Shown one piece after another: positions 49,338-58,081 of a stretch of 64,000 nt of DNA. The translations under genes and the position numbers were made by a program. Origin of the DNA: Tenericutes bacterium ADurb.BinA124 (GTDB lineage: Bacteria > Bacillota_I > Bacilli_A > ML615J-28 > CAG-698). The DNA lies in the NCBI GenBank assembly GCA_002068415.1, contig MVZM01000002.1:62001-126000 (forward strand), given 5' to 3'. Each line of letters begins with the position of its first letter. Positions within the stretch are counted from its first letter, which is position 1. The notes under the pieces were generated by a model. The model was not told the origin of the DNA. It searched no databases and was given only the letters and a program-made list of their open reading frames with translations.

Positions 49338-52292
49338 ATGTTGAAAAAATTTTTGTTTATTTTTCTTTTGCTTTTCTCCGTTTTTGGTTTAGCGGCTTGT
49401 AACGATGACAATAAACCAAAGGAAACGGAAAGTGTTGATGTTCCCGTTAATCTGGTGATTTCCGATAAAGTGTTAACTTGGGATGCGGTTGCCAAAGCCA
49501 CCGGCTACATCGTTTATGTGAATGATGTGGAAAAAGCAACAGTCACCACCACATCTTATGATTTTTCCGCTTTAAGTGAGGAAAAGTTAGTTTTCCAAGT
49601 GGTTGCGAAAGCTCCGAAAGGGATGACTAACTCCCAAAAAAGCGCCGCCCTTAGCTATACGACGGCCGCTGTCTTAAGTGCTCCCGCTAACCTTGCTTTT
49701 AAGGGTAAGGTATTAACTTGGGATGCGGTTAAACAAGCCACCGGCTATATCGTTTATGTGAATAATGTGGAAAAAGCAACGGTTACAAGTAATTCTTATG
49801 ATTTTTCCGCTTTAACCGGTGACAAATTACTTTTCCAAGTAGTTGCGAAAGCCCCGAAAGGGATGGCTGATTCCCCTAAAAGTGCTTCGATTACCTATAC
49901 GGCCGCTATTGTCTTGAGTGCCCCTGTTAATCTTGCTTTCAACGGGAAAGTATTAACTTGGGATGCCGTTAAACAAGCTACCGAGTACATCGTTTATGTA
50001 AATGATGTTGAAAAAGCAACAGTCACCACCACATCTTATGATTTTTCTTCTTTGAGTGGAGACAATTTAGTTTTCCAAGTGGTTGCGAAAGCCCCGAAGG
50101 GGATGGTTAACTCTCCAAAGAGTGCCGCGCTTACCTATAGTACAACGGCAGCTGAAATAAGTGCTCCGGTTAATCTAGAGATTTCCGGTAAAGTGTTAAC
50201 TTGGGATGCGGTTAAACAAGCCACTGGATACATCATCTATGTAAATGATGTTGAAAAAGCGACAGTTACTACCACATCTTATAACTTTTCCGCTTTAACT
50301 GGCGACAAATTAGTTTTCCAAGTGGTTGCGAAAGCCCCGAAGGGGATGAACAACTCTGCTAAAAGTGTAATGATTGCCTATATAGCTAATCCGACAGCGG
50401 AGATTACGGCGGTTAAAAATCTTCTTGATGAAATTATGCCGGAGGTTTCGGATATTGCTGCGGAAGAACTTGTTCGCAAAGGGATGACCGGTGCGGATGT
50501 GGAAGCTCTTAAAGCAGCTGTTGAAACCTTATTGGCGGATATGGAAGCCGCCGATGGTGATCCAGTCTTATCCAATGCCGCCTTAAAGACATTTTTAGCG
50601 ACCAAGTTTAATATTGAAGCCCTTGTCAGTACAGGATTAGTGTTGGCTGGCCCCGGCATTGATGAAGAAATTGCCAACATTGAAGAAGAGATTGATTGGT
50701 ATCAAAATGAGATTGATCAATATGGTCCAAGTGATTATTATCAAAGCCGAATAGATGAATTAACAAATGAAAAAGAAATGTTAATCAACATGAAGGCAAT
50801 GATTGCGTCTTCGCGTGATGAAATGGTCTTAGTTGCCACGAAGACGGTTGATTATTTAATTACTTTACAAACAAAAGTTACCGATGATTTTATTCTCAAT
50901 GTTCAAAATCTTGTGGAATCAAATGGCCCAAGGTTTTTAACAGCTGATGAAATCGTGGTTGTAAAAGATGAATTCGTTGATTTGTTCATGGATAACTTAC
51001 CATCCGTGGATGATTTAAAATTGGTTTATGAATTACTGGCCACCGGCTATGGCCAATTCTTAGAGGACAACGACTTAACAGCTTTATTGTCCGATTTGTC
51101 GACGGCTTTTGCTACATCAACAAATTTGTCGATTAAGTTCTCACTGAAAATGCTTGATGCCTTTGATAAAGCGTTCTTTGAGGAAGTTTTAGCCTTAGTT
51201 AATGGTGAAGATTCTGAGCAAATTGTCCAAAGCGAAATTATTATTTTAGTAATTACCTATTTAAAGAATTTTAAAGACGCTAACCAAGCGCTCATTGATG
51301 AAATCGAAGCTGTTTTCACCGATGAACAAAAGGAAAGTTTGTACCAAGGCTATTTGCAAACCATGCTTAAAATTATGGAAACTAGCGGTGGAGAATTACC
51401 GTTCTCACTTGCGGGTATGCAATTAAGCTATGCTTTAATTGAAGGTTCTTTCGCTGTCTTTGAAGATATGATGGATAAAGCCCTGACTAAATTTGTCACC
51501 ACTGATGGTGAGTTACTCCGCAAAATTGTTATTTCGGATTCCTTTGTTTATGATTGGGATTGGGAGAATGATGTTGAGTATTACTATAATGAGGCTACGG
51601 GCGAAACTTATGACAATTGGGATGATTTTTACAACGCTCAAAATGAGGCGGAGTTAGCAGTCATTAAAGAAGCGCTCACCTATTATGCTCCAACTTTAGG
51701 AACCTTAAGCAATGCACAAATAACGACGCTTATCGATATGATTGTTGCCAGTGTTCCGGTGGAAGCGATTGCGACCGAATTGGACATGACTGCGGATGAA
51801 GCACAAGCGCTTGTTGATCTTGCGGAAGGGCTATTGGGTGATGTGCTTCCGAATCTTCATACTTTAGTTAAGAATTATATGGATTATGTTGTTACGAATG
51901 ACCTTATTACTAAAATTAAAGCTTTGGAAGAAACGATTGCCAGTTATGAAGGTGAAGACTTTGAAGAATATGATCACAATATGACCATCATCTTTATTTC
52001 CAAGCATTTAGATGCTTTCTTAACAAGTGCCAATCAAAGCCTTGTTCGTGGTATCATTAGCGATGTCGCCACCTTTGTCAAGGACGAATCCATTTATCCT
52101 TTGCTTGGAGCAAGTTCCGTCGCTGATGTTACGGAGATGGAAACGATGGTAAATGATACTTTTGATGAACTCGTTACTTTAGTGTCGGTAATTAAGGATT
52201 ACAATGCTGAAACTTTAACGCTCGAACAAGAGGAAAAAATTATTGATTTTAGTTCGCTTGTGGAATTTTTGTTTGGGGGACCTGCTGAATAA
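49338..52292 (+). CDS. Giant lipoprotein 2: four FN3-like repeats plus the same unrecognised domain
   Basis: A 984-residue lipoprotein with signal MLKKFLFIFLLLFSVFGLAAC (C21 lipidated). Four FN3-like units of 80-81 residues (about 33-350) each carry KVLTWDAV..ATGYIVYVN and LVFQVVAKAPKGM. The C-terminal 620 residues follow lipoprotein 1 closely, including VYDWDWE and YEGEDFEEYDHNMT. GAGGAGGG before ATG 49338 marks the start; the in-frame extension from 49296 would bury the signal peptide. It has its own promoter and terminator. A stalk of repeats could hold the helical domain away from the membrane. Confidence 0.85.
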   Translation: MLKKFLFIFLLLFSVFGLAACNDDNKPKETESVDVPVNLVISDKVLTWDAVAKATGYIVYVNDVEKATVTTTSYDFSALSEEKLVFQVVAKAPKGMTNSQKSAALSYTTAAVLSAPANLAFKGKVLTWDAVKQATGYIVYVNNVEKATVTSNSYDFSALTGDKLLFQVVAKAPKGMADSPKSASITYTAAIVLSAPVNLAFNGKVLTWDAVKQATEYIVYVNDVEKATVTTTSYDFSSLSGDNLVFQVVAKAPKGMVNSPKSAALTYSTTAAEISAPVNLEISGKVLTWDAVKQATGYIIYVNDVEKATVTTTSYNFSALTGDKLVFQVVAKAPKGMNNSAKSVMIAYIANPTAEITAVKNLLDEIMPEVSDIAAEELVRKGMTGADVEALKAAVETLLADMEAADGDPVLSNAALKTFLATKFNIEALVSTGLVLAGPGIDEEIANIEEEIDWYQNEIDQYGPSDYYQSRIDELTNEKEMLINMKAMIASSRDEMVLVATKTVDYLITLQTKVTDDFILNVQNLVESNGPRFLTADEIVVVKDEFVDLFMDNLPSVDDLKLVYELLATGYGQFLEDNDLTALLSDLSTAFATSTNLSIKFSLKMLDAFDKAFFEEVLALVNGEDSEQIVQSEIIILVITYLKNFKDANQALIDEIEAVFTDEQKESLYQGYLQTMLKIMETSGGELPFSLAGMQLSYALIEGSFAVFEDMMDKALTKFVTTDGELLRKIVISDSFVYDWDWENDVEYYYNEATGETYDNWDDFYNAQNEAELAVIKEALTYYAPTLGTLSNAQITTLIDMIVASVPVEAIATELDMTADEAQALVDLAEGLLGDVLPNLHTLVKNYMDYVVTNDLITKIKALEETIASYEGEDFEEYDHNMTIIFISKHLDAFLTSANQSLVRGIISDVATFVKDESIYPLLGASSVADVTEMETMVNDTFDELVTLVSVIKDYNAETLTLEQEEKIIDFSSLVEFLFGGPAE
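49434..50388 (+). repeat. Four tandem 240-bp FN3-like repeats
   Basis: The block (A/G)TTAACTTGGGATGC recurs from 49470, 49710, 49950 and 50193, i.e. spacing 240, 240 and 243 bp. Units are very similar at DNA level, including silent positions, and a single matching unit exists at about 46858-47090 in lipoprotein 1. Confidence 0.92.
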
Positions 52293-52299
52293 ACTCTTT

Positions 52300-52329
52300 A
52301 GACCGAAAGGCGACTTTCGGTCTTTTTTT
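52300..52329 (+). terminator. Terminator after lipoprotein 2
   Basis: AGACCGAAAG (52300-52309), loop GCGA, CTTTCGGTCT (52314-52323), T run; duplicate of 49022-49053. Confidence 0.9.
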
Positions 52330-52376
52330 ATGGAAAAATATATATGCTTTGTGTGGAAAAAAAATCAAAATTGTAG

Positions 52377-52382
52377 TATAAT
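52377..52382 (+). promoter_or_regulatory. -10 box of the uppS operon
   Basis: TATAAT (52377-52382) 18 bases before the uppS ATG; the -35 is not clear. Confidence 0.45.
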
Positions 52383-52399
52383 ACCTTAATGGTGAAATT

Positions 52400-53107
52400 A
52401 TGAGAATCCCAACAACAACATTTACAAAACTGCCAAATCATGTGGCCATTATCATGGACGGCAATGGCACCTGGGCCAAAAAACGGGGTTTACCGCGGAC
52501 GATGGGACATCGTCAAGGTGCTAAAACCTTATTGGAAGTAGTTAAAGCCAGCCAAAGCATTGGTATTAAGTATTTAACTGTTTTTGCTTTCAGTACGGAA
52601 AATTGGTCCCGCCCGCAAGAAGAAGTGGATTATTTGATGAAGCTGCCCTTTGAGTTTTTAGCTCAGTATCAAGACGATTTTCAAAAAAGTGAGATTAAAT
52701 TTCAAGCGATCGGTAAAATAGATGATTTACCGGAACCCCTACAAGCAAAAATTAAGGAAGTCGAACAACAAAGCCTTAACAACACCGGTTTAAACCTCAT
52801 TGTTGCCGTTAATTATGGTGGACATGAAGAAATCGTTCACGCTTGCAATCAGTTGCTTAAGCAAAATAAAAACATGATTACAGAAGCGGACTTTGTTGCG
52901 CAATTATATACCAACAACATCCCCGATGTTGATTTATTAATTAGAACGAGCGGGCAGATGCGCATCAGCAATTTTTTGCTGTGGCAGATTGCTTATAGCG
53001 AAATATATTTTACCGAAGTATTGTGGCCGGACTTTCACAAAAAAGAATTGATTAAAGCTCTCAAAGCATACGAAAGTCGGGATCGACGTTTTGGAGGCAT
53101 CAAGTGA
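52400..53107 (+). CDS. uppS: Isoprenyl (undecaprenyl diphosphate) synthase
   Basis: A 235-residue cis-prenyltransferase making the C55 lipid carrier for cell-wall polymers. IIMDGNG (D20 catalytic), GHRQGAKTL, FAFSTENWSRP and SNFLLWQIAYSEIYFTEVLWPDF are family motifs. Two usually conserved spots differ: MDGNGTWA has T24 where MDGNGRWA has the diphosphate-binding arginine, and RTSGQMRISN replaces the usual RTSGE(Q/H)R(I/L)SN. The enzyme may still work, but this deserves checking. It starts the uppS-cdsA-dxr-rseP-proS operon; cdsA overlaps its stop. Confidence 0.92.
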   Translation: MRIPTTTFTKLPNHVAIIMDGNGTWAKKRGLPRTMGHRQGAKTLLEVVKASQSIGIKYLTVFAFSTENWSRPQEEVDYLMKLPFEFLAQYQDDFQKSEIKFQAIGKIDDLPEPLQAKIKEVEQQSLNNTGLNLIVAVNYGGHEEIVHACNQLLKQNKNMITEADFVAQLYTNNIPDVDLLIRTSGQMRISNFLLWQIAYSEIYFTEVLWPDFHKKELIKALKAYESRDRRFGGIK

Positions 53108-54051
53108 AAAAACGGATTATTACCGGAGCCATTTTAATGGCGATTCTTATTCCTTTAATTGTAATTGATCATCAAATTTATCCGCTGGTCGGCATTCTCT
53201 TTTTGATAGTGGGGATTTTTTTAAGCATGGTTGCTGCCTATGAAATGATGAATATGTTTTACCAAAAATATCCATCTTTAAAATTGTTGCGGTATTTAGT
53301 ACCCATCTTTTCCGGAATCCTCGTTTATACAGTTTATTTATCAACCACGAAGGGATTGGATATCAATGATATTTCGGCGGCCAGCTTTGTTTATCACTTT
53401 TTAGTGGTAGTAATGTTAATGATTTTCATCATTATTTCCCTAGGGATTATTATCTTTACCAAATCGTCAACGGCTTATGATATGATGGCTGTGATTATGA
53501 CGCTTGTTTATTGCGGTTTGGTCATGGGTTATGTTATCAGTATCCGTTATATTGAACCTTTTCCGTTTCGTGAAGGTTCGATTAATTTAATTTTTCGTGG
53601 TGGTCGAAGTTTTGCCTATTTATATTCCATTGTTTTAGGAACCGACACCTTCGCTTATTTATTCGGTATAAAATTCGGAAAACATAAATTATGTGCGGAA
53701 ATCAGCCCTAAAAAAACTACGGAAGGGGCTGTGGCGGGCTTGGTTTTTGGCAGTTTGTTTGGGGTTGCTTCTGTTTTCATCTTTAAAATCGGCAATCCTG
53801 CCAATACAGCGGAAACCTTTATCATCATTGGTGGGTCCTTAGTTATCTCCATGATTATTTCTTGTTCCGTTCAAATTGGGGATTTGGTGGCTTCGAAAAT
53901 TAAACGAACTTATGAAATTAAAGATTTTGGAAAAGTTTTTCCGGGTCATGGTGGTGTTTTGGACCGCTTTGATAGTTTAATTTATGCCGGGGCCGTCTTT
54001 TACATCATTGTTCAACTGATGCAATTATTTGTTATCGGAGTTGTGGAATGA
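53104..54051 (+). CDS. cdsA: Phosphatidate cytidylyltransferase
   Basis: A 315-residue, multi-pass membrane enzyme forming CDP-diacylglycerol, the substrate for pgsA at 2252. The C-terminal signature (TDTFAYLFGIKFGKHKLCAEISPKKTTEGAVAGLVFGSLFG...FPGHGGVLDRFDSLIYAG) is complete. The GTG start overlaps the uppS TGA, with GGAGG eight bases before it. dxr overlaps its own stop (ATGA). Confidence 0.94.
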   Translation: MKKRIITGAILMAILIPLIVIDHQIYPLVGILFLIVGIFLSMVAAYEMMNMFYQKYPSLKLLRYLVPIFSGILVYTVYLSTTKGLDINDISAASFVYHFLVVVMLMIFIIISLGIIIFTKSSTAYDMMAVIMTLVYCGLVMGYVISIRYIEPFPFREGSINLIFRGGRSFAYLYSIVLGTDTFAYLFGIKFGKHKLCAEISPKKTTEGAVAGLVFGSLFGVASVFIFKIGNPANTAETFIIIGGSLVISMIISCSVQIGDLVASKIKRTYEIKDFGKVFPGHGGVLDRFDSLIYAGAVFYIIVQLMQLFVIGVVE

Positions 54052-55205
54052 AAAAGCTAGCTTTATTAGGAGCAACCGGCTCCATCGGGACGCAAGTTTT
54101 AGAGATTGTCAAGAACAATCCCGATTATCGGATTAAGAGTATCGCTTTTGGGAACAATGTTGTTTTAGGAAGGAAAATTATTGAGGAATTTCAACCGGAA
54201 TTTGTGGCGGTACGGAATGATACGATTAAAGAAGATATTTTTCGCCAATTTCCCCAATTAAAAATTGGCGTTGGTGAGGCCGGATTAATTGAAGCCGCGA
54301 CCTTTGTTGCGCCCGGAGATTATTTAATAAATGCTTTAGTGGGTGTTTTAGGTTTGGTACCGACAGTGGCGGCGATTGAAAAGGGCATTAATATTTTATT
54401 GGCTAATAAAGAAACCTTAGTTGTCGGTGGTGAGATTATCATGCCGCTGGTGAAAAAACACGGTGTGATGTTACTACCGATTGACAGCGAACACAGTGCC
54501 ATTTTTCAGTGTTTGCACTGCGGGAAAAAAGAAGAAATCTCCCAATTGATTTTAACGGCTTCCGGCGGTCCGTTTCTTAAAAAAAGCCGCGAAGACTTAA
54601 AAAAAGTTAGTTTGGCGCAGGCTTTAGCTCATCCCAATTGGAAAATGGGACCGAAAATTACCATTGACAGTGCGACCATGGTTAACAAAGGCTTAGAAAT
54701 CATCGAAGCTCATCATTTATTTGCTGTTCCTTATGATCGCCTTCGGGCGCTTATTCATCCGGAAAGCATCATTCATTCCTTGGTGGAATTTACGGACCGG
54801 ACCGTGATGGCACAGATGTCGCTTCCCGATATGCGCTTACCGATTCAATATGCCCTAACTTATCCCCAGCGTGTGGCTAATGCTTTATTCCCAGCCTTTG
54901 ATTTTTCAAAAGGGTGGAATCTACATTTATTGCCCATGGATATGGATCGTTTTCCCTTAGTTAAATGGGCTTATGAAGTAGGAAGGGCGGGCGGAATCAT
55001 GCCGGCTGTTTACAATGCCGCCAACGAAGCTGCCGTTTCCTTGTTTTTAAATAATAAAATTACTTTCTTGGAGATTGAAAAAATCATTATCCAAGCAGTT
55101 GAAAATGCCGTTAATGTGTCGAACCCTTCTCTTGAACAATTAATTAAGGTCAGTCGACAAGTTAACGAGCAAATCTTACAATCCTATGAGGTGGAGAATG
55201 GATAA
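54048..55205 (+). CDS. dxr: 1-deoxy-D-xylulose 5-phosphate reductoisomerase
   Basis: A 385-residue NADPH enzyme of the MEP isoprenoid pathway, feeding UppS. NADPH motif LGATGSIGTQVLEIV, metal and substrate residues in LPIDSEHSAIFQCL, SGGPF and MVNKGLEIIEAH, and ALTYPQRV are as expected. It overlaps cdsA by four bases and rseP by eight, so the block is translationally coupled. Confidence 0.96.
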   Translation: MKKLALLGATGSIGTQVLEIVKNNPDYRIKSIAFGNNVVLGRKIIEEFQPEFVAVRNDTIKEDIFRQFPQLKIGVGEAGLIEAATFVAPGDYLINALVGVLGLVPTVAAIEKGINILLANKETLVVGGEIIMPLVKKHGVMLLPIDSEHSAIFQCLHCGKKEEISQLILTASGGPFLKKSREDLKKVSLAQALAHPNWKMGPKITIDSATMVNKGLEIIEAHHLFAVPYDRLRALIHPESIIHSLVEFTDRTVMAQMSLPDMRLPIQYALTYPQRVANALFPAFDFSKGWNLHLLPMDMDRFPLVKWAYEVGRAGGIMPAVYNAANEAAVSLFLNNKITFLEIEKIIIQAVENAVNVSNPSLEQLIKVSRQVNEQILQSYEVENG

Positions 55206-56826
55206 TTTAATTGGTATTTTAGCCTTCGTGTTCGTCTTGGGAATGATTATTGCCGTTCACGAAGGCGGACACTTTATTTTTGCGAAGCGAGCTAAAATCT
55301 TAGTTCGGGAATTTGCTTTCGGTATGGGTCCCCAACTTTTGAAAAAGAAAAAAGGGGAAACGGAATACAGCTTACGGGCTTTCCCCATAGGGGGCTTTTG
55401 TGCAATTGCCGGCGAAGAACATGAAGCTGACCCGTTTAAGGGTTTAACGCATGTGAAACTGCAGATAGAAAACGGCATGATTAAAGCTTTTTATTTAGAT
55501 GTGGACGATGATGAGGTGGATTTTCCTCTTTACAAAATCATCAGTTATGATTTATTTGATGCGGAAAACACCGGTAATCTTTATATGATTGCTATCAAAA
55601 ATGGCGAACCGGAAAATTTACCGGTTGATCCTAGCGCATATATTTACCAAAAACGCAAGGGGTATCAAATCGCTCCCTATAATCGGACCATCGGTTCCAA
55701 ACCAAAATGGCAACGAGCAATGGTGATTTTTGGTGGACCGCTGATGAACTTTTTATTAGCTTTGGTCGCTTTCTTTGTTGCCGCTTTGTTAATTGGTTTT
55801 CCCAACACCGAAAGTTCCCAAATATCGGGGCTTACTAAACCGACGGCAGACGATCCCGGCAGTCCGGCTTACATTGCGGGTTTAAGAGATGGAGACACCA
55901 TAATTCATCTTAAGAGCGGGACCCTAGAACTTGTCGTTGATAAATGGAATGATGTTTCCTCCTTTATGGCTCAGTATACAACGCAAGGATTAACAACTCC
56001 GATTGAAGTTACTTATCTACGGAATGCTAGTCAATATCAAAAGGCGGTCGTTCCTCAATTGATTTTATATAGCATCGGGGTTTTAGGGGAAATGACGGAT
56101 GAAGGGATTCGCATTATTGAGCTTGCGGAAGTTGATGACACGATGGCAACGAATGCTGATTTAAAAGTCGATGATGTGATTGTTGCTTTGAATGATGTTC
56201 CCTATACGAATTTAACCGCTTTATATCAAGTCTTAATTGACTATGAAGGCAATAGTCCGGTGGCTAGCGAAAACATTGTTCGGGTTGGCATCATTCGTGA
56301 AGGAGCTAGCCAAGATGTTGACATTCGCCCCTACAGTCACAAAATAATGAGTACGCAAAAAACCAGTGATGGCGAATTGCTTCCGATTGTGAAAGTCGCA
56401 ATGGGCATTTCCCCGACCTATCATTTTGATTTGGTGAAGAGTTTGGAATATAGCGGCAAAAGCACATTATCATCATTTACGGCGATTATTGATACTCTTG
56501 ATTTGTTATTTAATGATGACACCGTTACGATTGCGGCTTTATCCGGGCCGGTGGGAATTTTTAGCATCACCAAACAAATTGCCGCCAACGGTTTTCCCCA
56601 ATTACTTAATTGGATGGGCTTATTAAGTGTGAATGTCGGGCTCTTAAACTTATTCCCGATTCCCGCTTTAGACGGCGGTCGCTTGCTTTTCTTAGGTTAT
56701 GAAGCGATTACGCGCAAAAAAACCAATCCCAAAGTCGAAACCATCTTAATCACGGTTACTATGTTTTTATTGTTTGGCTTAATGATTTATGTAACCTTTA
56801 ACGATATCTTAGATTTAATAAAGTAG
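55198..56826 (+). CDS. rseP: Site-2 zinc metalloprotease RseP
   Basis: A 542-residue intramembrane protease. The zinc site HEGGH (H21, E22, H25) lies in the first helix; a PDZ domain is near the middle (GSPAYIAGLRDGDTIIHLKSG) and another PDZ-like stretch follows; the third zinc ligand is in NLFPIPALDGGRLLF. It is longer than usual (about 420) because of an insertion at about 85-170 between helix 1 and helix 2 (VKLQIENGMIKAFYLDVDDDEVDF...) and the second PDZ-like region. ATG 55198 follows GAGGTGGAG. In Firmicutes it cuts anti-sigma factors and signal-peptide remnants. Confidence 0.92.
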   Translation: MDNLIGILAFVFVLGMIIAVHEGGHFIFAKRAKILVREFAFGMGPQLLKKKKGETEYSLRAFPIGGFCAIAGEEHEADPFKGLTHVKLQIENGMIKAFYLDVDDDEVDFPLYKIISYDLFDAENTGNLYMIAIKNGEPENLPVDPSAYIYQKRKGYQIAPYNRTIGSKPKWQRAMVIFGGPLMNFLLALVAFFVAALLIGFPNTESSQISGLTKPTADDPGSPAYIAGLRDGDTIIHLKSGTLELVVDKWNDVSSFMAQYTTQGLTTPIEVTYLRNASQYQKAVVPQLILYSIGVLGEMTDEGIRIIELAEVDDTMATNADLKVDDVIVALNDVPYTNLTALYQVLIDYEGNSPVASENIVRVGIIREGASQDVDIRPYSHKIMSTQKTSDGELLPIVKVAMGISPTYHFDLVKSLEYSGKSTLSSFTAIIDTLDLLFNDDTVTIAALSGPVGIFSITKQIAANGFPQLLNWMGLLSVNVGLLNLFPIPALDGGRLLFLGYEAITRKKTNPKVETILITVTMFLLFGLMIYVTFNDILDLIK

Positions 56827-56833
56827 GTGCAAT

Positions 56834-58072
56834 ATGAAACAAAGCTTATTATTTGTTCCAACCTTAAGAGAAACCCCAAAAGAAGCAGAAGTAATCAGTC
56901 ATAGAATTTTGCTTAAAGGTGGTTATATCAAACAAACTGCGGCGGGCATTTATAGTTATTTGCCGCTGGCTTATCGTGTTATTAAAAAGATTGAAGCGAT
57001 TATTCGTGAAGAAATGGATGCCATGGGGGCTTGCGAATTGCTAATGCCGGCCCTCCAACCCAAAGATTTATGGCTTGAATCGGGACGCTGGCAGGATTAT
57101 GGGAAAGAATTAGTTCGTTTAAAGGATCGTCACGATCGTGATTTTTGTTTGGGGCCCACCCATGAAGAAGTTGTTACGGCCATTGTTCGCGATTATATCA
57201 ACAGTTATAAAAAACTGCCTTTGGCACTTTACCAAATTCAGACTAAATTCCGCGATGAATTCCGTCCGCGTTTTGGTTTAATGCGGGGTCGGGAATTTAT
57301 TATGAAGGATTTATATACTTTCCATAGCACGGATGCGGATCTTGATTTATGGTATGATAAAACCAGACAAGCTTACCAAAATATTCTTAACCGTTTAGAT
57401 TTACATTACCGCATTGTTAATGCTTCCAGTGGTAATATCGGCGGCGCTTCGAGTGAAGAATTTATGATTCTTTGTGATATTGGCGAAGATACCATTGTTT
57501 ATAGTGATGAAAGCGACTTTGCCAGCAACACCGAACTTTGTGATTTGCCCGTTGGTGCTTTGTCTCCGGATGGCAAAGGCCATATTTTACATGCCAAGGG
57601 TATTGAAGCCGGTCATATCTTTAAATTAGGAACGAAATATTCTGAACCGATGAAAGCTTTCTTCCTTGACCAAAATCAAACCCAACAACCAATTATTATG
57701 GGTTGCTACGGCATGGGCGTTTCTAGGTTATTGATGGCTGTTTTAGAACAACATTACCGCGATGAAGTGGCGTTGTGGCCGGATACCATTGCTCCTTTTA
57801 AAATCCATATTATTCCTCTCGATAAAGAAGGAACGAAAGCTTATCAATTATCGGAACAACTTCATGATGCCTTATCAAACCGTTATGAAGTTTTATTTGA
57901 TGATCGGGATGAACGGCCGGGCGTCAAATTTAAAGATGCCGATTTAATCGGTGCTAATTATCGTTTGGTTTGTGGCCGTAAAGCTCAGCAAGGCTTGTTT
58001 GAAGTCACCAATCTTCGGGAAAAAACGATGGTGGAAATGAGCTTTGAGCAATTATTAGAGTTTTTGTTTTAG
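56834..58072 (+). CDS. proS: Proline--tRNA ligase, short form lacking the editing domain
   Basis: A 412-residue class II synthetase of the bacterial type: motif 1 region GGYIKQTAAGIYSYLPLAYRVIKKI, motif 2 TKFRDEFRPRFGLMRGREFIMKDLYTFH, motif 3 GCYGMGVSRLLMAVLEQ, and the anticodon-binding C-terminus (KIHIIPLDKEG, DDRDERPGVKFKDADLIG). Usual bacterial ProRS of about 570 residues has an editing insertion (INS) of about 180 residues between motifs 2 and 3; here only about 30-40 residues remain (SDFASNTELCDLPVGALSPDG). It closes the conserved uppS-proS cluster, but polC does not follow. Confidence 0.95.
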   Translation: MKQSLLFVPTLRETPKEAEVISHRILLKGGYIKQTAAGIYSYLPLAYRVIKKIEAIIREEMDAMGACELLMPALQPKDLWLESGRWQDYGKELVRLKDRHDRDFCLGPTHEEVVTAIVRDYINSYKKLPLALYQIQTKFRDEFRPRFGLMRGREFIMKDLYTFHSTDADLDLWYDKTRQAYQNILNRLDLHYRIVNASSGNIGGASSEEFMILCDIGEDTIVYSDESDFASNTELCDLPVGALSPDGKGHILHAKGIEAGHIFKLGTKYSEPMKAFFLDQNQTQQPIIMGCYGMGVSRLLMAVLEQHYRDEVALWPDTIAPFKIHIIPLDKEGTKAYQLSEQLHDALSNRYEVLFDDRDERPGVKFKDADLIGANYRLVCGRKAQQGLFEVTNLREKTMVEMSFEQLLEFLF

Positions 58073-58081
58073 GAGGATATT

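Noticed and set aside
49434-50388. CRISPR array
   Set aside because: The repeats are 240 bp, contiguous and protein-coding, with no spacers or cas genes.
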